From NCBI GenBank assembly GCA_002722455.1, contig PBMB01000003.1:1-64000 (forward strand): a stretch of 64,000 bases of DNA. The letters are read 5' to 3'. Each line of letters starts with the position of its first letter. The stretch's first letter is position 1. Positions 9,212-18,512 of the stretch are shown here, one piece after another. Below the pieces are notes generated by a model that worked only from the letters and a program-made list of their open reading frames with translations, searched no databases and had not been told where the DNA came from. The DNA is from Chloroflexota bacterium. Lineage in GTDB: Bacteria > Chloroflexota > Dehalococcoidia > Lucifugimonadales > GCA-2722455. Both the position numbers and the translations under genes were made by a program.

Positions 9212-10690
9212 ATGGGAACACAAGAATTATATTTACTATCACCTGAACTTTTAATTGGGTGCTTTGCCTTATTTATCATAATACTTGGCACAATATTTAA
9301 ATTCACAAAAATAACATACTTAATTGCCATCATCGGTACTGTTGCTTCTCTATGTACATCAATTTATTTATTGTTAACATCTGAATCTCAAATAATTCTT
9401 TATAATAGTTATTCTCTAGATGACTTTAGCTTATTTCTAAAAACACTAATTTTTGCTTCACTTTTAGTAGTATTGATCATGTCAATTAGTAAGAAAAATG
9501 ACATCATATCATCTCATAGTGAATATATTAGCCTTTTATTCTTCTCTGCCCTCGGTTTATCCCTACTGGTTTCTTCTGTCGAACTAATTACTATCTATAT
9601 TTCAATCGAACTTGCCACCATCCCATTATCAGTTCTTGCCGCATTTCATACAAATAAAAATGCATCTGAAGCTGGTTTGAAATTCCTAATTATGGGTGGA
9701 ATAAGTTCTGCTATTATGCTATATGGTATGGTTCTTCTTTATGGATTAACAGGATCACTTACTTTAGATGGAATATCATCGACTCTTGCATCAACTAATA
9801 ATGTTGCCTACACAGAATCTATACTTTGGGGTTTATCTCTCCTATTAATATTAGCTGGTATTGGATTTAAAATTGCTACAGTTCCTTTCCATATGTGGGC
9901 TCCAGACTTTTATCAAGCGGCACCAACTCCAGTTACAACTTTTATTGCTACCGCAAGCAAAGTTGCAGGATTTGCAATACTTATTCGGATATTAGTCAAT
10001 ATATCCAGTATCTCTACATCATCTTTCGCAATAGAATTATCTCAAAACTTAAGTTTAATTTTAGCAATTCTTGCAATCGCTACGATGGTAGTAGGGAATA
10101 TTTCTGCTATTGCTCAAAAAGATATTAAACGTTTACTTGCTTATAGTTCGATAGCTCACGCAGGATATATTTTAATTCCTATCGTTGCTATAGGGTATAT
10201 GAATACAACAAATACTATTACAGATATTCTTTCTGCTATAGTATTTTATCTTGTTGCATCTCTTCTGATGACAGGAATAGCATTCATTTGCATAAATATA
10301 ATTACACAACAAAAAAATGGAGCAGATATCTCCTCATTCAACAAACTAGGATATCGTAACCCACTTATAGCAATCGCTTTGACTCTATCCCTAGTATCTT
10401 TAATAGGATTACCTCCTACTGCAGGATTCATTGCAAAAATATATATATTTGGTGTCGCTATAAAATATAATCTACTGTGGCTTGCCATAATTGGGGTTAT
10501 TAATAGTGTGATTTCTGCATATTATTATCTTGGAATCATCAAAGCTATGTATTTCAATGAAGATAATGATACCAAAACAATAATAGTCCCCAAAGAAATT
10601 AGCTTAATTTTAATCATCATGTCTGCAGCACTTGTAATAATAGGTGTTTATCCCAATATATTATTGGATTTAATAAAACCTTTCGTTTAA
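9212..10690 (+). CDS. nuoN: NADH-quinone oxidoreductase subunit N (NuoN)
   Basis: Third antiporter-like proton-pumping subunit and the last gene of the operon. The family residues are present: Glu133 in IYISIELATIPLS and Lys220 in GIGFKIATVPFHMWAPDFYQ. The product is 492 aa with about 14 transmembrane helices. AAAGGAA near 9189-9195 could serve as a ribosome binding site, although it lies about 16 nt upstream of the ATG. No clear intrinsic terminator follows; the next gene, NAD kinase, is 95 nt away. Confidence 0.95.
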   Translation: MGTQELYLLSPELLIGCFALFIIILGTIFKFTKITYLIAIIGTVASLCTSIYLLLTSESQIILYNSYSLDDFSLFLKTLIFASLLVVLIMSISKKNDIISSHSEYISLLFFSALGLSLLVSSVELITIYISIELATIPLSVLAAFHTNKNASEAGLKFLIMGGISSAIMLYGMVLLYGLTGSLTLDGISSTLASTNNVAYTESILWGLSLLLILAGIGFKIATVPFHMWAPDFYQAAPTPVTTFIATASKVAGFAILIRILVNISSISTSSFAIELSQNLSLILAILAIATMVVGNISAIAQKDIKRLLAYSSIAHAGYILIPIVAIGYMNTTNTITDILSAIVFYLVASLLMTGIAFICINIITQQKNGADISSFNKLGYRNPLIAIALTLSLVSLIGLPPTAGFIAKIYIFGVAIKYNLLWLAIIGVINSVISAYYYLGIIKAMYFNEDNDTKTIIVPKEISLILIIMSAALVIIGVYPNILLDLIKPFV

Positions 10691-10785
10691 ACTGTTATAT
10701 TCAGATATAAAACAATACAAAATAGTGCAAAGTACTCCTAAAATCAGTAATATACAACTATATCCATTACAATTAATAAACAATC

Positions 10786-11715
10786 ATGACTACAAAAAAA
10801 GAATTAACAATTAAAACCATTGGATTAGTATATAATTCCAAAAGTATAGAATCTAAAAGACTTGCAGGTTCTATAAAATCCAACTTATCTCTTGATTCTT
10901 GGATTTGTTCTTCTATTGAATTAGAAAAAAATACCAACTTGTTTAAAAATACTGATTTGGTCATTGTATTTGGTGGTGACGGAACTATTCTTCGTGTCGC
11001 AGAGTACACATCCCTTCATACATCTTGCACTGCAAATATTCAAAAATCTATACCTATTTTAGGAATCAATATGGGACGAGTCGGCTTTATGACAGAAATT
11101 CAAATCAGCAAAATATCCGATAAATCAATACTATCAACTATTAATTCATACATTGAGAGAATGTCATTATCAAATTTATGTCAATTCGAAGATCACCGCA
11201 GTATGTTACAAATTGACATAAATGGTGAATCTTTAAAAGATAATGTTTTAAATGATATCGTCGTAACAAGACATATGAATGCTAGTTTAGTTGAATTATC
11301 TGTTTCAATTAATAAATTTCACTTAGGCATCTACCGCTCTGACGGATTAATCATATCTACTGCTACAGGAAGTACAGGATATTCTATGTCAGCAGGTAGC
11401 CCTGTGATACATCCACAATCAAAAGACTTCTTACTACAACCCCTAGTTCCACATATGAGCTCTAATTCAGCAATTGTTGTTCCACAAGATGCTTCTATAG
11501 AAATTGAAACATCAAACCAAGATTTACTTGTTAGCTTAGATGGATTCCGAAATAAAATATTAAAACCATATTCTCAAATTAGCATCAAAAGAAGTACACA
11601 TATAACTACTTTCTTACGTAAATCTAATCAATTCTATGAACGTATAGGTGCATTTCTGGGATTACCAAACTCTTCTGAAAATTTCTCTAAGACTCTTTCA
11701 AAAACTTCAAATTAA
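10786..11715 (+). CDS. nadK: NAD kinase
   Basis: Phosphorylates NAD+ to NADP+ with ATP or polyphosphate. The diagnostic GGDGT motif is at residues 63-67 (FGGDGTILR). The second conserved block is ATGSTGYSMSAGSPVIHP, roughly residues 192-209, and GINMGRVGFMTEI lies between them. The 309 aa length is usual. No Shine-Dalgarno sequence is visible before the ATG, as in several genes of this window. It lies 95 nt downstream of nuoN and 12 to 30 nt upstream of the Nudix gene, depending on that gene's start. Confidence 0.93.
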   Translation: MTTKKELTIKTIGLVYNSKSIESKRLAGSIKSNLSLDSWICSSIELEKNTNLFKNTDLVIVFGGDGTILRVAEYTSLHTSCTANIQKSIPILGINMGRVGFMTEIQISKISDKSILSTINSYIERMSLSNLCQFEDHRSMLQIDINGESLKDNVLNDIVVTRHMNASLVELSVSINKFHLGIYRSDGLIISTATGSTGYSMSAGSPVIHPQSKDFLLQPLVPHMSSNSAIVVPQDASIEIETSNQDLLVSLDGFRNKILKPYSQISIKRSTHITTFLRKSNQFYERIGAFLGLPNSSENFSKTLSKTSN

Positions 11716-11745
11716 TATTCCCCAAATTTGTATTATAAGAAACTA

Positions 11746-12291
11746 ATGCAACCAGAAAAATGTTTAAAAACCACAACTCGTTTTAAGGGAGATTCTTTAA
11801 CTATACGTGAAGACTTAGTTCTCTTACCTTCAGGGATTCAATTTCAAAGAGAAGTTATCGAACATAGTTCTTCTGTAGTAATCTTACCGATAGATGCATC
11901 GAATAACATATTACTTGTAAAACAGTATCGCCATGCTATAAAAGAATTCACATTAGAAGCTCCTGCTGGAGGAATCGATCAAAATGAATCACCTTTAGAT
12001 GCAGCAAATAGAGAATTAGAAGAAGAAACTGGATATCACTCAAACTCACTAAAATTCTTAGGAACTTTTTGGTCTAGTCCAGGATATTGCAACGAGATCT
12101 TACACGCTTTTATTGCTCAATCATTAATCCCAATTAAATCACGTCAGGAAATTGATGAATCAATAATACTTAAAAAAACACCTATTCAAGAAATTTCTGT
12201 TTTGTTAAGAAAAAACAAAATCAAGGATAGTAAAACTATATCCATAATTACTCTTGGATTAATGCACCTAGGCCTATCTAACGAAACATGA
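11746..12291 (+). CDS. Nudix hydrolase, ADP-ribose pyrophosphatase type
   Basis: Predicted to cleave ADP-ribose or a related nucleoside diphosphate sugar. A full Nudix box, Gx5Ex7REUxEExGU, is present at about residues 75-97, reading GGIDQNE then RELEEETGY. It is followed by SPGYCNEILHAFIA, typical of the ADP-ribose pyrophosphatase (NudF) group. I chose ATG at 11746 (181 aa) over an in-frame TTG at 11728. It is co-directional with NAD kinase, consistent with a role in NAD(P) turnover. Confidence 0.82.
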   Translation: MQPEKCLKTTTRFKGDSLTIREDLVLLPSGIQFQREVIEHSSSVVILPIDASNNILLVKQYRHAIKEFTLEAPAGGIDQNESPLDAANRELEEETGYHSNSLKFLGTFWSSPGYCNEILHAFIAQSLIPIKSRQEIDESIILKKTPIQEISVLLRKNKIKDSKTISIITLGLMHLGLSNET

Positions 12292-12298
12292 TATAAAC

Positions 12299-13204
12299 TC
12301 AGCCCTCATAGTATGCTAACCCTAAAATATTAGGACCAGAGTGTGCAATGGTTGTAGCATTAAACTGCCCTAACTCAACACTTCTTGTATTCAATCTATC
12401 CCTTACTAAATCTGCCAATTTCAATCCATCAATCCGAGATTTTCCATATAGTACCAAAACATTTAATTCAGATTCCCCAACCTCATTTCTAATTAATGAT
12501 GTAAGTCTTTCCATCCCTCGTTTTTTTGTTCGAACCTTACTAGCAATAGAAATATTATTCTGAAAGATTCGAAAAATAGGTTTAATCCCTAATATACTAG
12601 AAGCCATATATGCAAATTTAGGAATACGTCCACTACGCCAGACATAATACATTCCATCTAAATATCCAAACATACCAAGAGACAAATTAATCTCTTTTAT
12701 AGTATTAAGTAAATGAGTAATGCTTCCTCCCTGACGTGCAATTTCTAGTAATTTCAAAACAATTAAACCTAAACTACCAGTTGCTGCTTGAGAATCTACT
12801 AAAGTAATTTCATGTATACCAGGTATATTTTTTGCCTCATTTACTGCCATTTGTGCTGCACTATATGAGGCACTCAATTTACTAGAAAGTGGAATACACA
12901 AAATTGAAGTATACCTCTTTGGAACTCGCATAAATGTCTCTAAGAAACGACTGGGAGAGGGCGCAGATGTTAAATAATTTGTCTTAGGACATTTGTTCAT
13001 AAACTCAACCATTTTACCTGTACTTATATTTATTTGATCATAATACTCTTTCCCATTAATATTTATAGTATTCGGAACTAAAAATAATCCCTGAGAATGA
13101 ATACATACAGGTTTTCCATTCTTAATAAAAGGTTTTTCATAACTAATATGATCAGGTAACGCAATACTTGTATCTGAAATTATAGCTATTTTCTGTATAC
13201 TCAC
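12299..13204 (-). CDS. DegV family fatty-acid-binding protein
   Basis: DegV (FakB-like) proteins bind a single fatty acid and, where FakA is present, hand it over for phosphorylation. The N-terminal IAIISDTSIALP and the TSAPSPSRFLE block (residues 79-89) match the family, as do the C-terminal domain and its glycine-rich end. The length is 301 aa. It starts with GTG and no clear Shine-Dalgarno. It is convergent with the Nudix gene (7-nt gap) and divergent from the his operon. No FakA partner is visible in the window. Confidence 0.85.
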   Translation of the reverse strand: MSIQKIAIISDTSIALPDHISYEKPFIKNGKPVCIHSQGLFLVPNTININGKEYYDQINISTGKMVEFMNKCPKTNYLTSAPSPSRFLETFMRVPKRYTSILCIPLSSKLSASYSAAQMAVNEAKNIPGIHEITLVDSQAATGSLGLIVLKLLEIARQGGSITHLLNTIKEINLSLGMFGYLDGMYYVWRSGRIPKFAYMASSILGIKPIFRIFQNNISIASKVRTKKRGMERLTSLIRNEVGESELNVLVLYGKSRIDGLKLADLVRDRLNTRSVELGQFNATTIAHSGPNILGLAYYEG

Positions 13205-13325
13205 TATTTTAAAATAACAAAACGTAAGGAATTAATAAATTCTTATTTATGTATAAATTCAAGTATATGTATCTAATATATACTTTTTAAATTATATGAT
13301 ATTCAAGTAGGATAGTAAGTAATAC

Positions 13326-13339
13326 CTGATTATAATCAG
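13326..13339. promoter_or_regulatory. Palindrome containing a TATAAT box before the his operon
   Basis: CTGATTATAATCAG is a perfect 14-bp palindrome whose centre is TATAAT (13331-13336), a consensus -10 box. It lies 22 nt upstream of the first his-operon ATG, with AAGGAGAG between. A regulator bound here would cover the promoter. No clear -35 box is seen. Confidence 0.35.
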
Positions 13340-13361
13340 TCGATAATTAAGGAGAGAGTAC

Positions 13362-14351
13362 ATGATAACTGGAATAATTCCGCAAACTGGTAGACAATGT
13401 TATGCTGCACTCAACAAGTTTAGCCAATTAACAAACAATGATTTTACTCACGCAATAAATATTTTAAATCAATCCAAAAGTATCAGTACATCTTCTCTCA
13501 ATGAATCCCATAAAAAACTTTCAGGAATTAGCGAAAACCAAAATATTTTTACTCTACGTCCTGATAGAAAACGAAGTGATAGACCATATAGAATTGCATT
13601 TTTAGGAATGGATATGAACTTAAATGGAATAAATGTACGTATAGAGGGAGACGAGCCTCATAACTGTTCTTCATTAATCAGGCTATCTTTGGCCCATTTT
13701 GCTATTGTAGGATTTGATGAACTACTTGTGATGATGGGAACATATTTAAACCCCCACAAAAGAAACTTAAAAGATTGGAATTTATTTAATGATAGTATCG
13801 GCTATCAGGATGAAAATCATACTACTTCAACTGATATAAGAATTGCTGGTTCAGCAGAACTGATGAATAGTAGTGGCCTCCAAGATTTTGTCGGTTTGTT
13901 TCCAATTTCAGCTAACCCATTCACTATGGATCAAATAACCGAAAAACTTAACACTAAAAGTAAAGTGTTCATTAATGGCAGATATGAAGGTATTATCAGT
14001 AATTATTATGAACAAATTATACCTGAACCAGTATCTAATGTTGAAGATGCAGTTATGAACGAACAAGGAACCATCGGATTTGAAATTGTACAAACTGGGA
14101 AAACTATTAATTCAAAAAATTTATTTATTTTTGGAAAACCTGCATATATTTCTGAAAGTTTGCTAATCTATGATTTTGGAAAACATCAAAAAGAATCTGA
14201 TTTACAAAAGGTAATATCAAAAATATCTCCTGAAAAATATAATGCAGTAGGGCGGGTTTCAAATTTACGTAAATGGTACAAACATTTATCAGAAAATTTA
14301 TCCAACCAATGGATTGGTAAACCAAACATTGATTATTTCTTACCAGGATAA
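13362..14351 (+). CDS. Highly divergent HisG-like protein (ATP phosphoribosyltransferase-like)
   Basis: It occupies the hisG position, first gene of a his operon. The block GTIGFEIVQTGKTINSKNL (residues 236-254) resembles the HisG PRPP-binding signature, normally D-[LIV]-x2-[ST]-G-x-T-L, with Glu in place of Asp. HFAIVGFDELL (112-122) resembles the 'DIGIVGxDVL' block, and FINGRYEGIISNYYE resembles 'ATKYPNIxRxYF'. The N-terminal IIPQTGR may correspond to 'LPKGR'. The 329 aa protein is longer than short HisG, with low-complexity insertions. It could still catalyse the first step of histidine synthesis, or have drifted to another role. AAGGAGAG precedes the ATG. Confidence 0.55.
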   Translation: MITGIIPQTGRQCYAALNKFSQLTNNDFTHAINILNQSKSISTSSLNESHKKLSGISENQNIFTLRPDRKRSDRPYRIAFLGMDMNLNGINVRIEGDEPHNCSSLIRLSLAHFAIVGFDELLVMMGTYLNPHKRNLKDWNLFNDSIGYQDENHTTSTDIRIAGSAELMNSSGLQDFVGLFPISANPFTMDQITEKLNTKSKVFINGRYEGIISNYYEQIIPEPVSNVEDAVMNEQGTIGFEIVQTGKTINSKNLFIFGKPAYISESLLIYDFGKHQKESDLQKVISKISPEKYNAVGRVSNLRKWYKHLSENLSNQWIGKPNIDYFLPG

Positions 14352-14414
14352 ACTTAATTCCTATTTATAACATAAACTATGTAGACAAATACTAATCAAC
14401 CTAAGGATTTTCAA

Positions 14415-15164
14415 GTGCCTAACCTTGCTACACATATCACATTTGCTAATGAACTGAATAAATCAGAAAATTTGATTGATAATCATGATAAAGGTATCTA
14501 TTTATTAGGTTCTACAGCTCCCGACATCAGAGTATTAACTAAAGAACCTCGTGAAAAATACCATTTTGTTTCATTAAATTTTGATAATATTGGAGATGGT
14601 ATAAATAATATGATGAAACAATTTCCTGTGCTACAAAATACTCCACAAACAAATCAATTAAAGTCTTTTCTAGCTGGATATTTTTCTCATTTAGTTTTAG
14701 ATGAAACCTGGATTACAAAAATCTTCAGACCATTATTTGGACAAGATAGTAATTTCAAAAATAATATTTATGGGAGGATCTTAGACCGTGCTATTCAATT
14801 AAAACTTGAGGAAGAAGCAAGATTGTCATTTCCACCACTACTAGAACTAATAAAAAATTCCACCCTCATTGATGATATCCCTTTCATTGATAGCATTATT
14901 TTAAAACAATGGCAATCTTGGGTTGTTAATTTCCTTGATAAACCTTTTACCTGGGATCGGTTGAATTTTATGGCTAAAAGGGTAGCTACGAACCAAGAAA
15001 TCAATGAAGCCCTTTCCATTTCACGAAAATTTCTAAACAATATACCTAACAGTATTAAAGAATTAGAATTAATCGTTCCTTCTAAAGAAATTTTAAAATT
15101 CAAGAAAGATTCTTTAAAAACAGGATCTTCTTTAATTAAGGAGTTCTTAATATGCGAATCATAA
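14415..15164 (+). CDS. Zinc-dependent phospholipase C-like protein
   Basis: Matches the Zn_dep_PLPC family by its metal-ligand pattern: His7 in NLATHITFA, Asp37 in GSTAPDIR, His50 in KYHF, and His92 and Asp96 in AGYFSHLVLDETW. There is no signal peptide, so it is probably cytoplasmic, and its substrate is unknown. It starts with GTG, with AAGGA (14403-14407) 7 nt upstream. Its last 13 nt overlap the start of hisD, so it is translated from the his operon although it has no known histidine role. The length is 249 aa. Confidence 0.72.
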   Translation: MPNLATHITFANELNKSENLIDNHDKGIYLLGSTAPDIRVLTKEPREKYHFVSLNFDNIGDGINNMMKQFPVLQNTPQTNQLKSFLAGYFSHLVLDETWITKIFRPLFGQDSNFKNNIYGRILDRAIQLKLEEEARLSFPPLLELIKNSTLIDDIPFIDSIILKQWQSWVVNFLDKPFTWDRLNFMAKRVATNQEINEALSISRKFLNNIPNSIKELELIVPSKEILKFKKDSLKTGSSLIKEFLICES

Positions 15165-16480
15165 CTGAATTTGCTACAGCTAAAAAACTCCTTAGTAGCA
15201 AAAAAACACTTTACCCAAGTAGTAAGTCATTAAATATAGGAAAATCATCCCAACAGGCTTTTAATAAAAACCTTAGTATCTCAGAAATGGTTAGACATAT
15301 ATTAAAAGAAATCGAACAAACTGGAGATAAAGGTGTTAAAAGGCTGACTAAAATATTTGATAACATTGACTTAAATTCTATTGAAGTTTCGAAAACGGAA
15401 ATTGATCATTCATTTGATCGAATAAATCCCAAACTACTGAAGTCGCTACATGCATCTGCAGAAAGAATAAAACTGTTCCACTCACAAAATCCATTCAAAA
15501 CTTGGTTCGATAAACAAAACGGATTTGGTCAAATTATTAAACCAATTACTTCTGCTGGGATATACGTTCCAGGTGGAAACGCAATATTCCCCTCTACAAT
15601 TTTAATGACTGCGATACCAGCAAAAATGGCAGGTGTAGAAAAAATAATAATATCTACTCCTCCACGAAATGGAGATATTGACCCTCTTCTATTAGCAACT
15701 GCAAAAATTGCAGGTGTTGATCAAATATTTCAAATAGGAGGAGCCCAAGCAATCGCTGCAATGACGTATGGAACACAAACTATCCCTAAAGTTGAAATCG
15801 TATGCGGCCCTGGAAATATATTCGTAACATTAGCAAAAAAAATGGTGTTCGGTGAAGTTGGAGTAGATGGACTTTACGGCCCAACCGAAACTTTAATAAT
15901 TGCAGACGAACACGCAAATATTGCACATTGCACTGCAGATTTGTTAGCTCAGGCAGAACATGACCCCCTTGCTACACCTATATTAATTACTACCTCAAAA
16001 AAAATAGCAGATACTATTAATTCTAATATCATGGAACAATCCAAAAAGATTACTCGATCTAGTATAGCTCAGTCATCATTAAAAAATAATGGGTTAATTA
16101 TATTAGTGGAAGATATCAATCAAGCTATCGAATTATCTAATATCTTTGCCCCAGAACATTTGTCATTAATGATTAATAAGTCTGAGCAATACTTAGATCA
16201 AATTGTCAATGCAGGAATTATTTTCTCTGGAAAATCAGCACATGAAGTAATAGGAGACTATGTAGCAGGTCCATCTCACGTAATGCCTACAAACCAAACT
16301 GCAAAATTCAATTCTGGTATAAACATACTTACATTTATGAAAATTATACCTGTAGTAAATCTTGACAATCTATCTAGTCAAAAATTAAAAGAACTAAATG
16401 AAATCGCATTTACTCTTGCAATGTCTGAAGGATTTGAAGCACATGCATATGCTGCCGAATCCAGATTAGATTCTCTTTAA
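15152..16480 (+). CDS. hisD: Histidinol dehydrogenase
   Basis: Catalyses the last two NAD-dependent steps of histidine synthesis, from L-histidinol through histidinal to histidine. Family blocks are clear: GIYVPGGNAIFPST, IVCGPGNIFVTLAKK, GPTETLIIADE, QAEHDP, FAPEHLSLMI (the catalytic Glu-His region) and HEVIGDYVAGPSHVMPT. The length is 442 aa. AAGGAG at about 15138-15143 lies 8 nt before the ATG, inside the preceding gene. hisC follows after 19 nt. Confidence 0.95.
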   Translation: MRIITEFATAKKLLSSKKTLYPSSKSLNIGKSSQQAFNKNLSISEMVRHILKEIEQTGDKGVKRLTKIFDNIDLNSIEVSKTEIDHSFDRINPKLLKSLHASAERIKLFHSQNPFKTWFDKQNGFGQIIKPITSAGIYVPGGNAIFPSTILMTAIPAKMAGVEKIIISTPPRNGDIDPLLLATAKIAGVDQIFQIGGAQAIAAMTYGTQTIPKVEIVCGPGNIFVTLAKKMVFGEVGVDGLYGPTETLIIADEHANIAHCTADLLAQAEHDPLATPILITTSKKIADTINSNIMEQSKKITRSSIAQSSLKNNGLIILVEDINQAIELSNIFAPEHLSLMINKSEQYLDQIVNAGIIFSGKSAHEVIGDYVAGPSHVMPTNQTAKFNSGINILTFMKIIPVVNLDNLSSQKLKELNEIAFTLAMSEGFEAHAYAAESRLDSL

Positions 16481-16499
16481 AAGTTACACGAGACAAAAA

Positions 16500-17612
16500 A
16501 TGACTAAAAGAAACATCGAAAATATGATAAGGAATTATATCAAAGATATAGTAGGATATGACCCCGTTAAACACCCTGATTCTATTAAAGAAAATAACAC
16601 TTCTATTACCGAAATAATAAAACTAAATGGTAATGAAAACCCCTATGGTACTTCTCCAAAAATCTCATCATCTTTAAACAACTACCCCATCCATATATAC
16701 CCTGATCCTCACCAAAATAAAATCCGTCAAAAATTAGCCAAACATGTAGGTGCTGACATACTTCCCTCACAAATAATCGCAGGAGCAGGAAGTGATGAAA
16801 TTATTGAACTATTGTTAAAACTTTTCATTAACCCTCAAGACGAAATAATTATTCCAGAACCAACTTTTGGAATGTATAGATTTTTCTCTGCTATTTCTCA
16901 AGCGAAAATAATTAATATACCACGAAATGAACAATTTGACGTAAATATTGATACAACTATCGCTAATATTAATGATAAAACAAAAATGATCTTCTTATGT
17001 TCTCCTAATAATCCTACAGGAAATTTAATTAGCATTAGCGACACAAAAAAAATCCTAGAAACTGGAATTATAACAATAATCGATGAAGCTTATTATGAAT
17101 TCGCTGGATCAGAATCCAGTGTAATTAAACTTACTACACAATATGATAACTTGATAATACTAAGAACTTTTAGTAAATGGGCCGGATTAGCTGCATTAAG
17201 AATAGGGTATGGTATCATGTCACAAATTTTAGTTAATTACCTACTCTCAATAAAAACACCCTATAACATCAATATTGTCGCAGAAAATGCAATGCTTCTA
17301 GCTTTAGAAGATAAGAATTTCCTAATGGATCGTATTCAAAATATCATCGACGAACGTGACAATTTTATTGCTGAACTAAAACATATCTCATTTATTAAAC
17401 CGTATCCTTCCCATGCCAATTTTGTTTTATGTGAATTTGAATCATCTACTGTTGCTAACAAACTCAATTTATATTTACAACAAAATGGTATTTTTATTCG
17501 AACATATCCAAACCAAAAAAGACTAGAAAGCTTTTTAAGAATATCAATTGGAACATCAGATCAAATGAAATTTCTACTCGCAAAAATCAAAGAATTTAAA
17601 CATATAAAATAA
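16500..17612 (+). CDS. hisC: Histidinol-phosphate aminotransferase
   Basis: PLP-dependent fold-type I aminotransferase converting imidazole-acetol phosphate to histidinol phosphate. KLNGNENPYGTSP near the N-terminus is the family's substrate loop, and GAGSDEIIELLLK, SPNNPTG and DEAYYEF line the PLP site. The Schiff-base lysine lies near residue 225 in RTFSKWAGLAALRIGYG. The 370 aa length is normal. The hisD/hisC/hisB order supports HisC over other class II aminotransferases. Confidence 0.92.
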   Translation: MTKRNIENMIRNYIKDIVGYDPVKHPDSIKENNTSITEIIKLNGNENPYGTSPKISSSLNNYPIHIYPDPHQNKIRQKLAKHVGADILPSQIIAGAGSDEIIELLLKLFINPQDEIIIPEPTFGMYRFFSAISQAKIINIPRNEQFDVNIDTTIANINDKTKMIFLCSPNNPTGNLISISDTKKILETGIITIIDEAYYEFAGSESSVIKLTTQYDNLIILRTFSKWAGLAALRIGYGIMSQILVNYLLSIKTPYNINIVAENAMLLALEDKNFLMDRIQNIIDERDNFIAELKHISFIKPYPSHANFVLCEFESSTVANKLNLYLQQNGIFIRTYPNQKRLESFLRISIGTSDQMKFLLAKIKEFKHIK

Positions 17613-17644
17613 CAATAAATAAACAAACCTAATAGGAGATTAAT

Positions 17645-18244
17645 ATGACAAATAGATTAGGGGTTTACGATAGAAAAACTAACGAAACAGATATTTCGGT
17701 TTCACTTAACCTTGATGGCACAGGTCAAAATAATATCTCAACAGGCAATGCAATGTTTGACCATCTACTATCTCAAATAGGAAGACATGGTCTCATAGAC
17801 ATCTCCATTTCGGTTGAAGGAGATGATGAACTAGGATGGCATCATATTGTTGAAGATACTGCAGTATGTATAGGACGTGCTCTCAAAGAAGCAGTCAAAG
17901 AAGGGAAGGGGATTACTAGAATGGGACATTCTTTTGTTCCACTAGATGAGTCTCTGTCTTTGGCTGTTGTTGATTTTAGTGGAAGAGGTTATTCAATTCT
18001 AGAAATGGATTTATTATCAGATAGTGACTTGGGAGACTTAACAAGTGATTTAATAGTTCACTTTCTTGAAACTTTATCTCGTGAAGCAGGATTTAATTTA
18101 CATCTTCAAATTCTTCGAGGGAATAATAACCATCATAAAGCAGAATCTTCATTTAAAGCATTGGCACGAGCATTTAATATGGCTCTTTCTATCCAAAATA
18201 AAGCAAACAATGAAGTCCCTAGTACTAAAGGTACGATTACTTAA
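17645..18244 (+). CDS. hisB: Imidazoleglycerol-phosphate dehydratase
   Basis: Manganese enzyme that dehydrates imidazole glycerol phosphate to imidazole-acetol phosphate. The metal-binding histidine motifs are present: FDHLLSQIGRHG near the N-terminus, LGWHHIVEDT in the middle, and HHKAESSFKALARA near the C-terminus. The 199 aa is monofunctional, without the phosphatase domain of enteric HisB. TAGGAGAT lies just upstream of the ATG. Its stop overlaps the stop of convergent purS by 8 bp (18237-18244). Confidence 0.95.
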   Translation: MTNRLGVYDRKTNETDISVSLNLDGTGQNNISTGNAMFDHLLSQIGRHGLIDISISVEGDDELGWHHIVEDTAVCIGRALKEAVKEGKGITRMGHSFVPLDESLSLAVVDFSGRGYSILEMDLLSDSDLGDLTSDLIVHFLETLSREAGFNLHLQILRGNNNHHKAESSFKALARAFNMALSIQNKANNEVPSTKGTIT

Positions 18245-18512
18245 CAATATATGGATTAATCTCAACTTGATACGATTCAATTACAAGATTTACCAAAAGA
18301 GTTTCGCACATTCTGTTTACAATTTTTTCAGCAGTTCTCTTATCTTTAGATTCAAGAGTAATTTCAATATATTTCCCTATACGAACTGAATCAATATCAT
18401 TAAATCCAAGGTTATTTAAAGCTTCAGCAATAGTATTCCCTTCTGGATCATTAATTGAAGACCGCTTTAATATTTTTATTTTTGCAATAAAAATATTGGT
18501 TATGGTGCCCAT
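18237..18512 (-). CDS. purS: Phosphoribosylformylglycinamidine synthase subunit PurS
   Basis: Small structural subunit of the three-part FGAM synthase (PurS-PurQ-PurL). The 91 aa matches PurS: an N-terminal strand, DPEGNTIAEALNNLGF, then VRIGKYIEITLE, and a C-terminal strand. purQ and purL are not in the window. Its first 13 nt overlap the end of the DUF3105 gene, indicating one transcript and coupled translation, and its 3' end overlaps hisB on the other strand. Confidence 0.87.
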   Translation of the reverse strand: MGTITNIFIAKIKILKRSSINDPEGNTIAEALNNLGFNDIDSVRIGKYIEITLESKDKRTAEKIVNRMCETLLVNLVIESYQVEINPYIVK

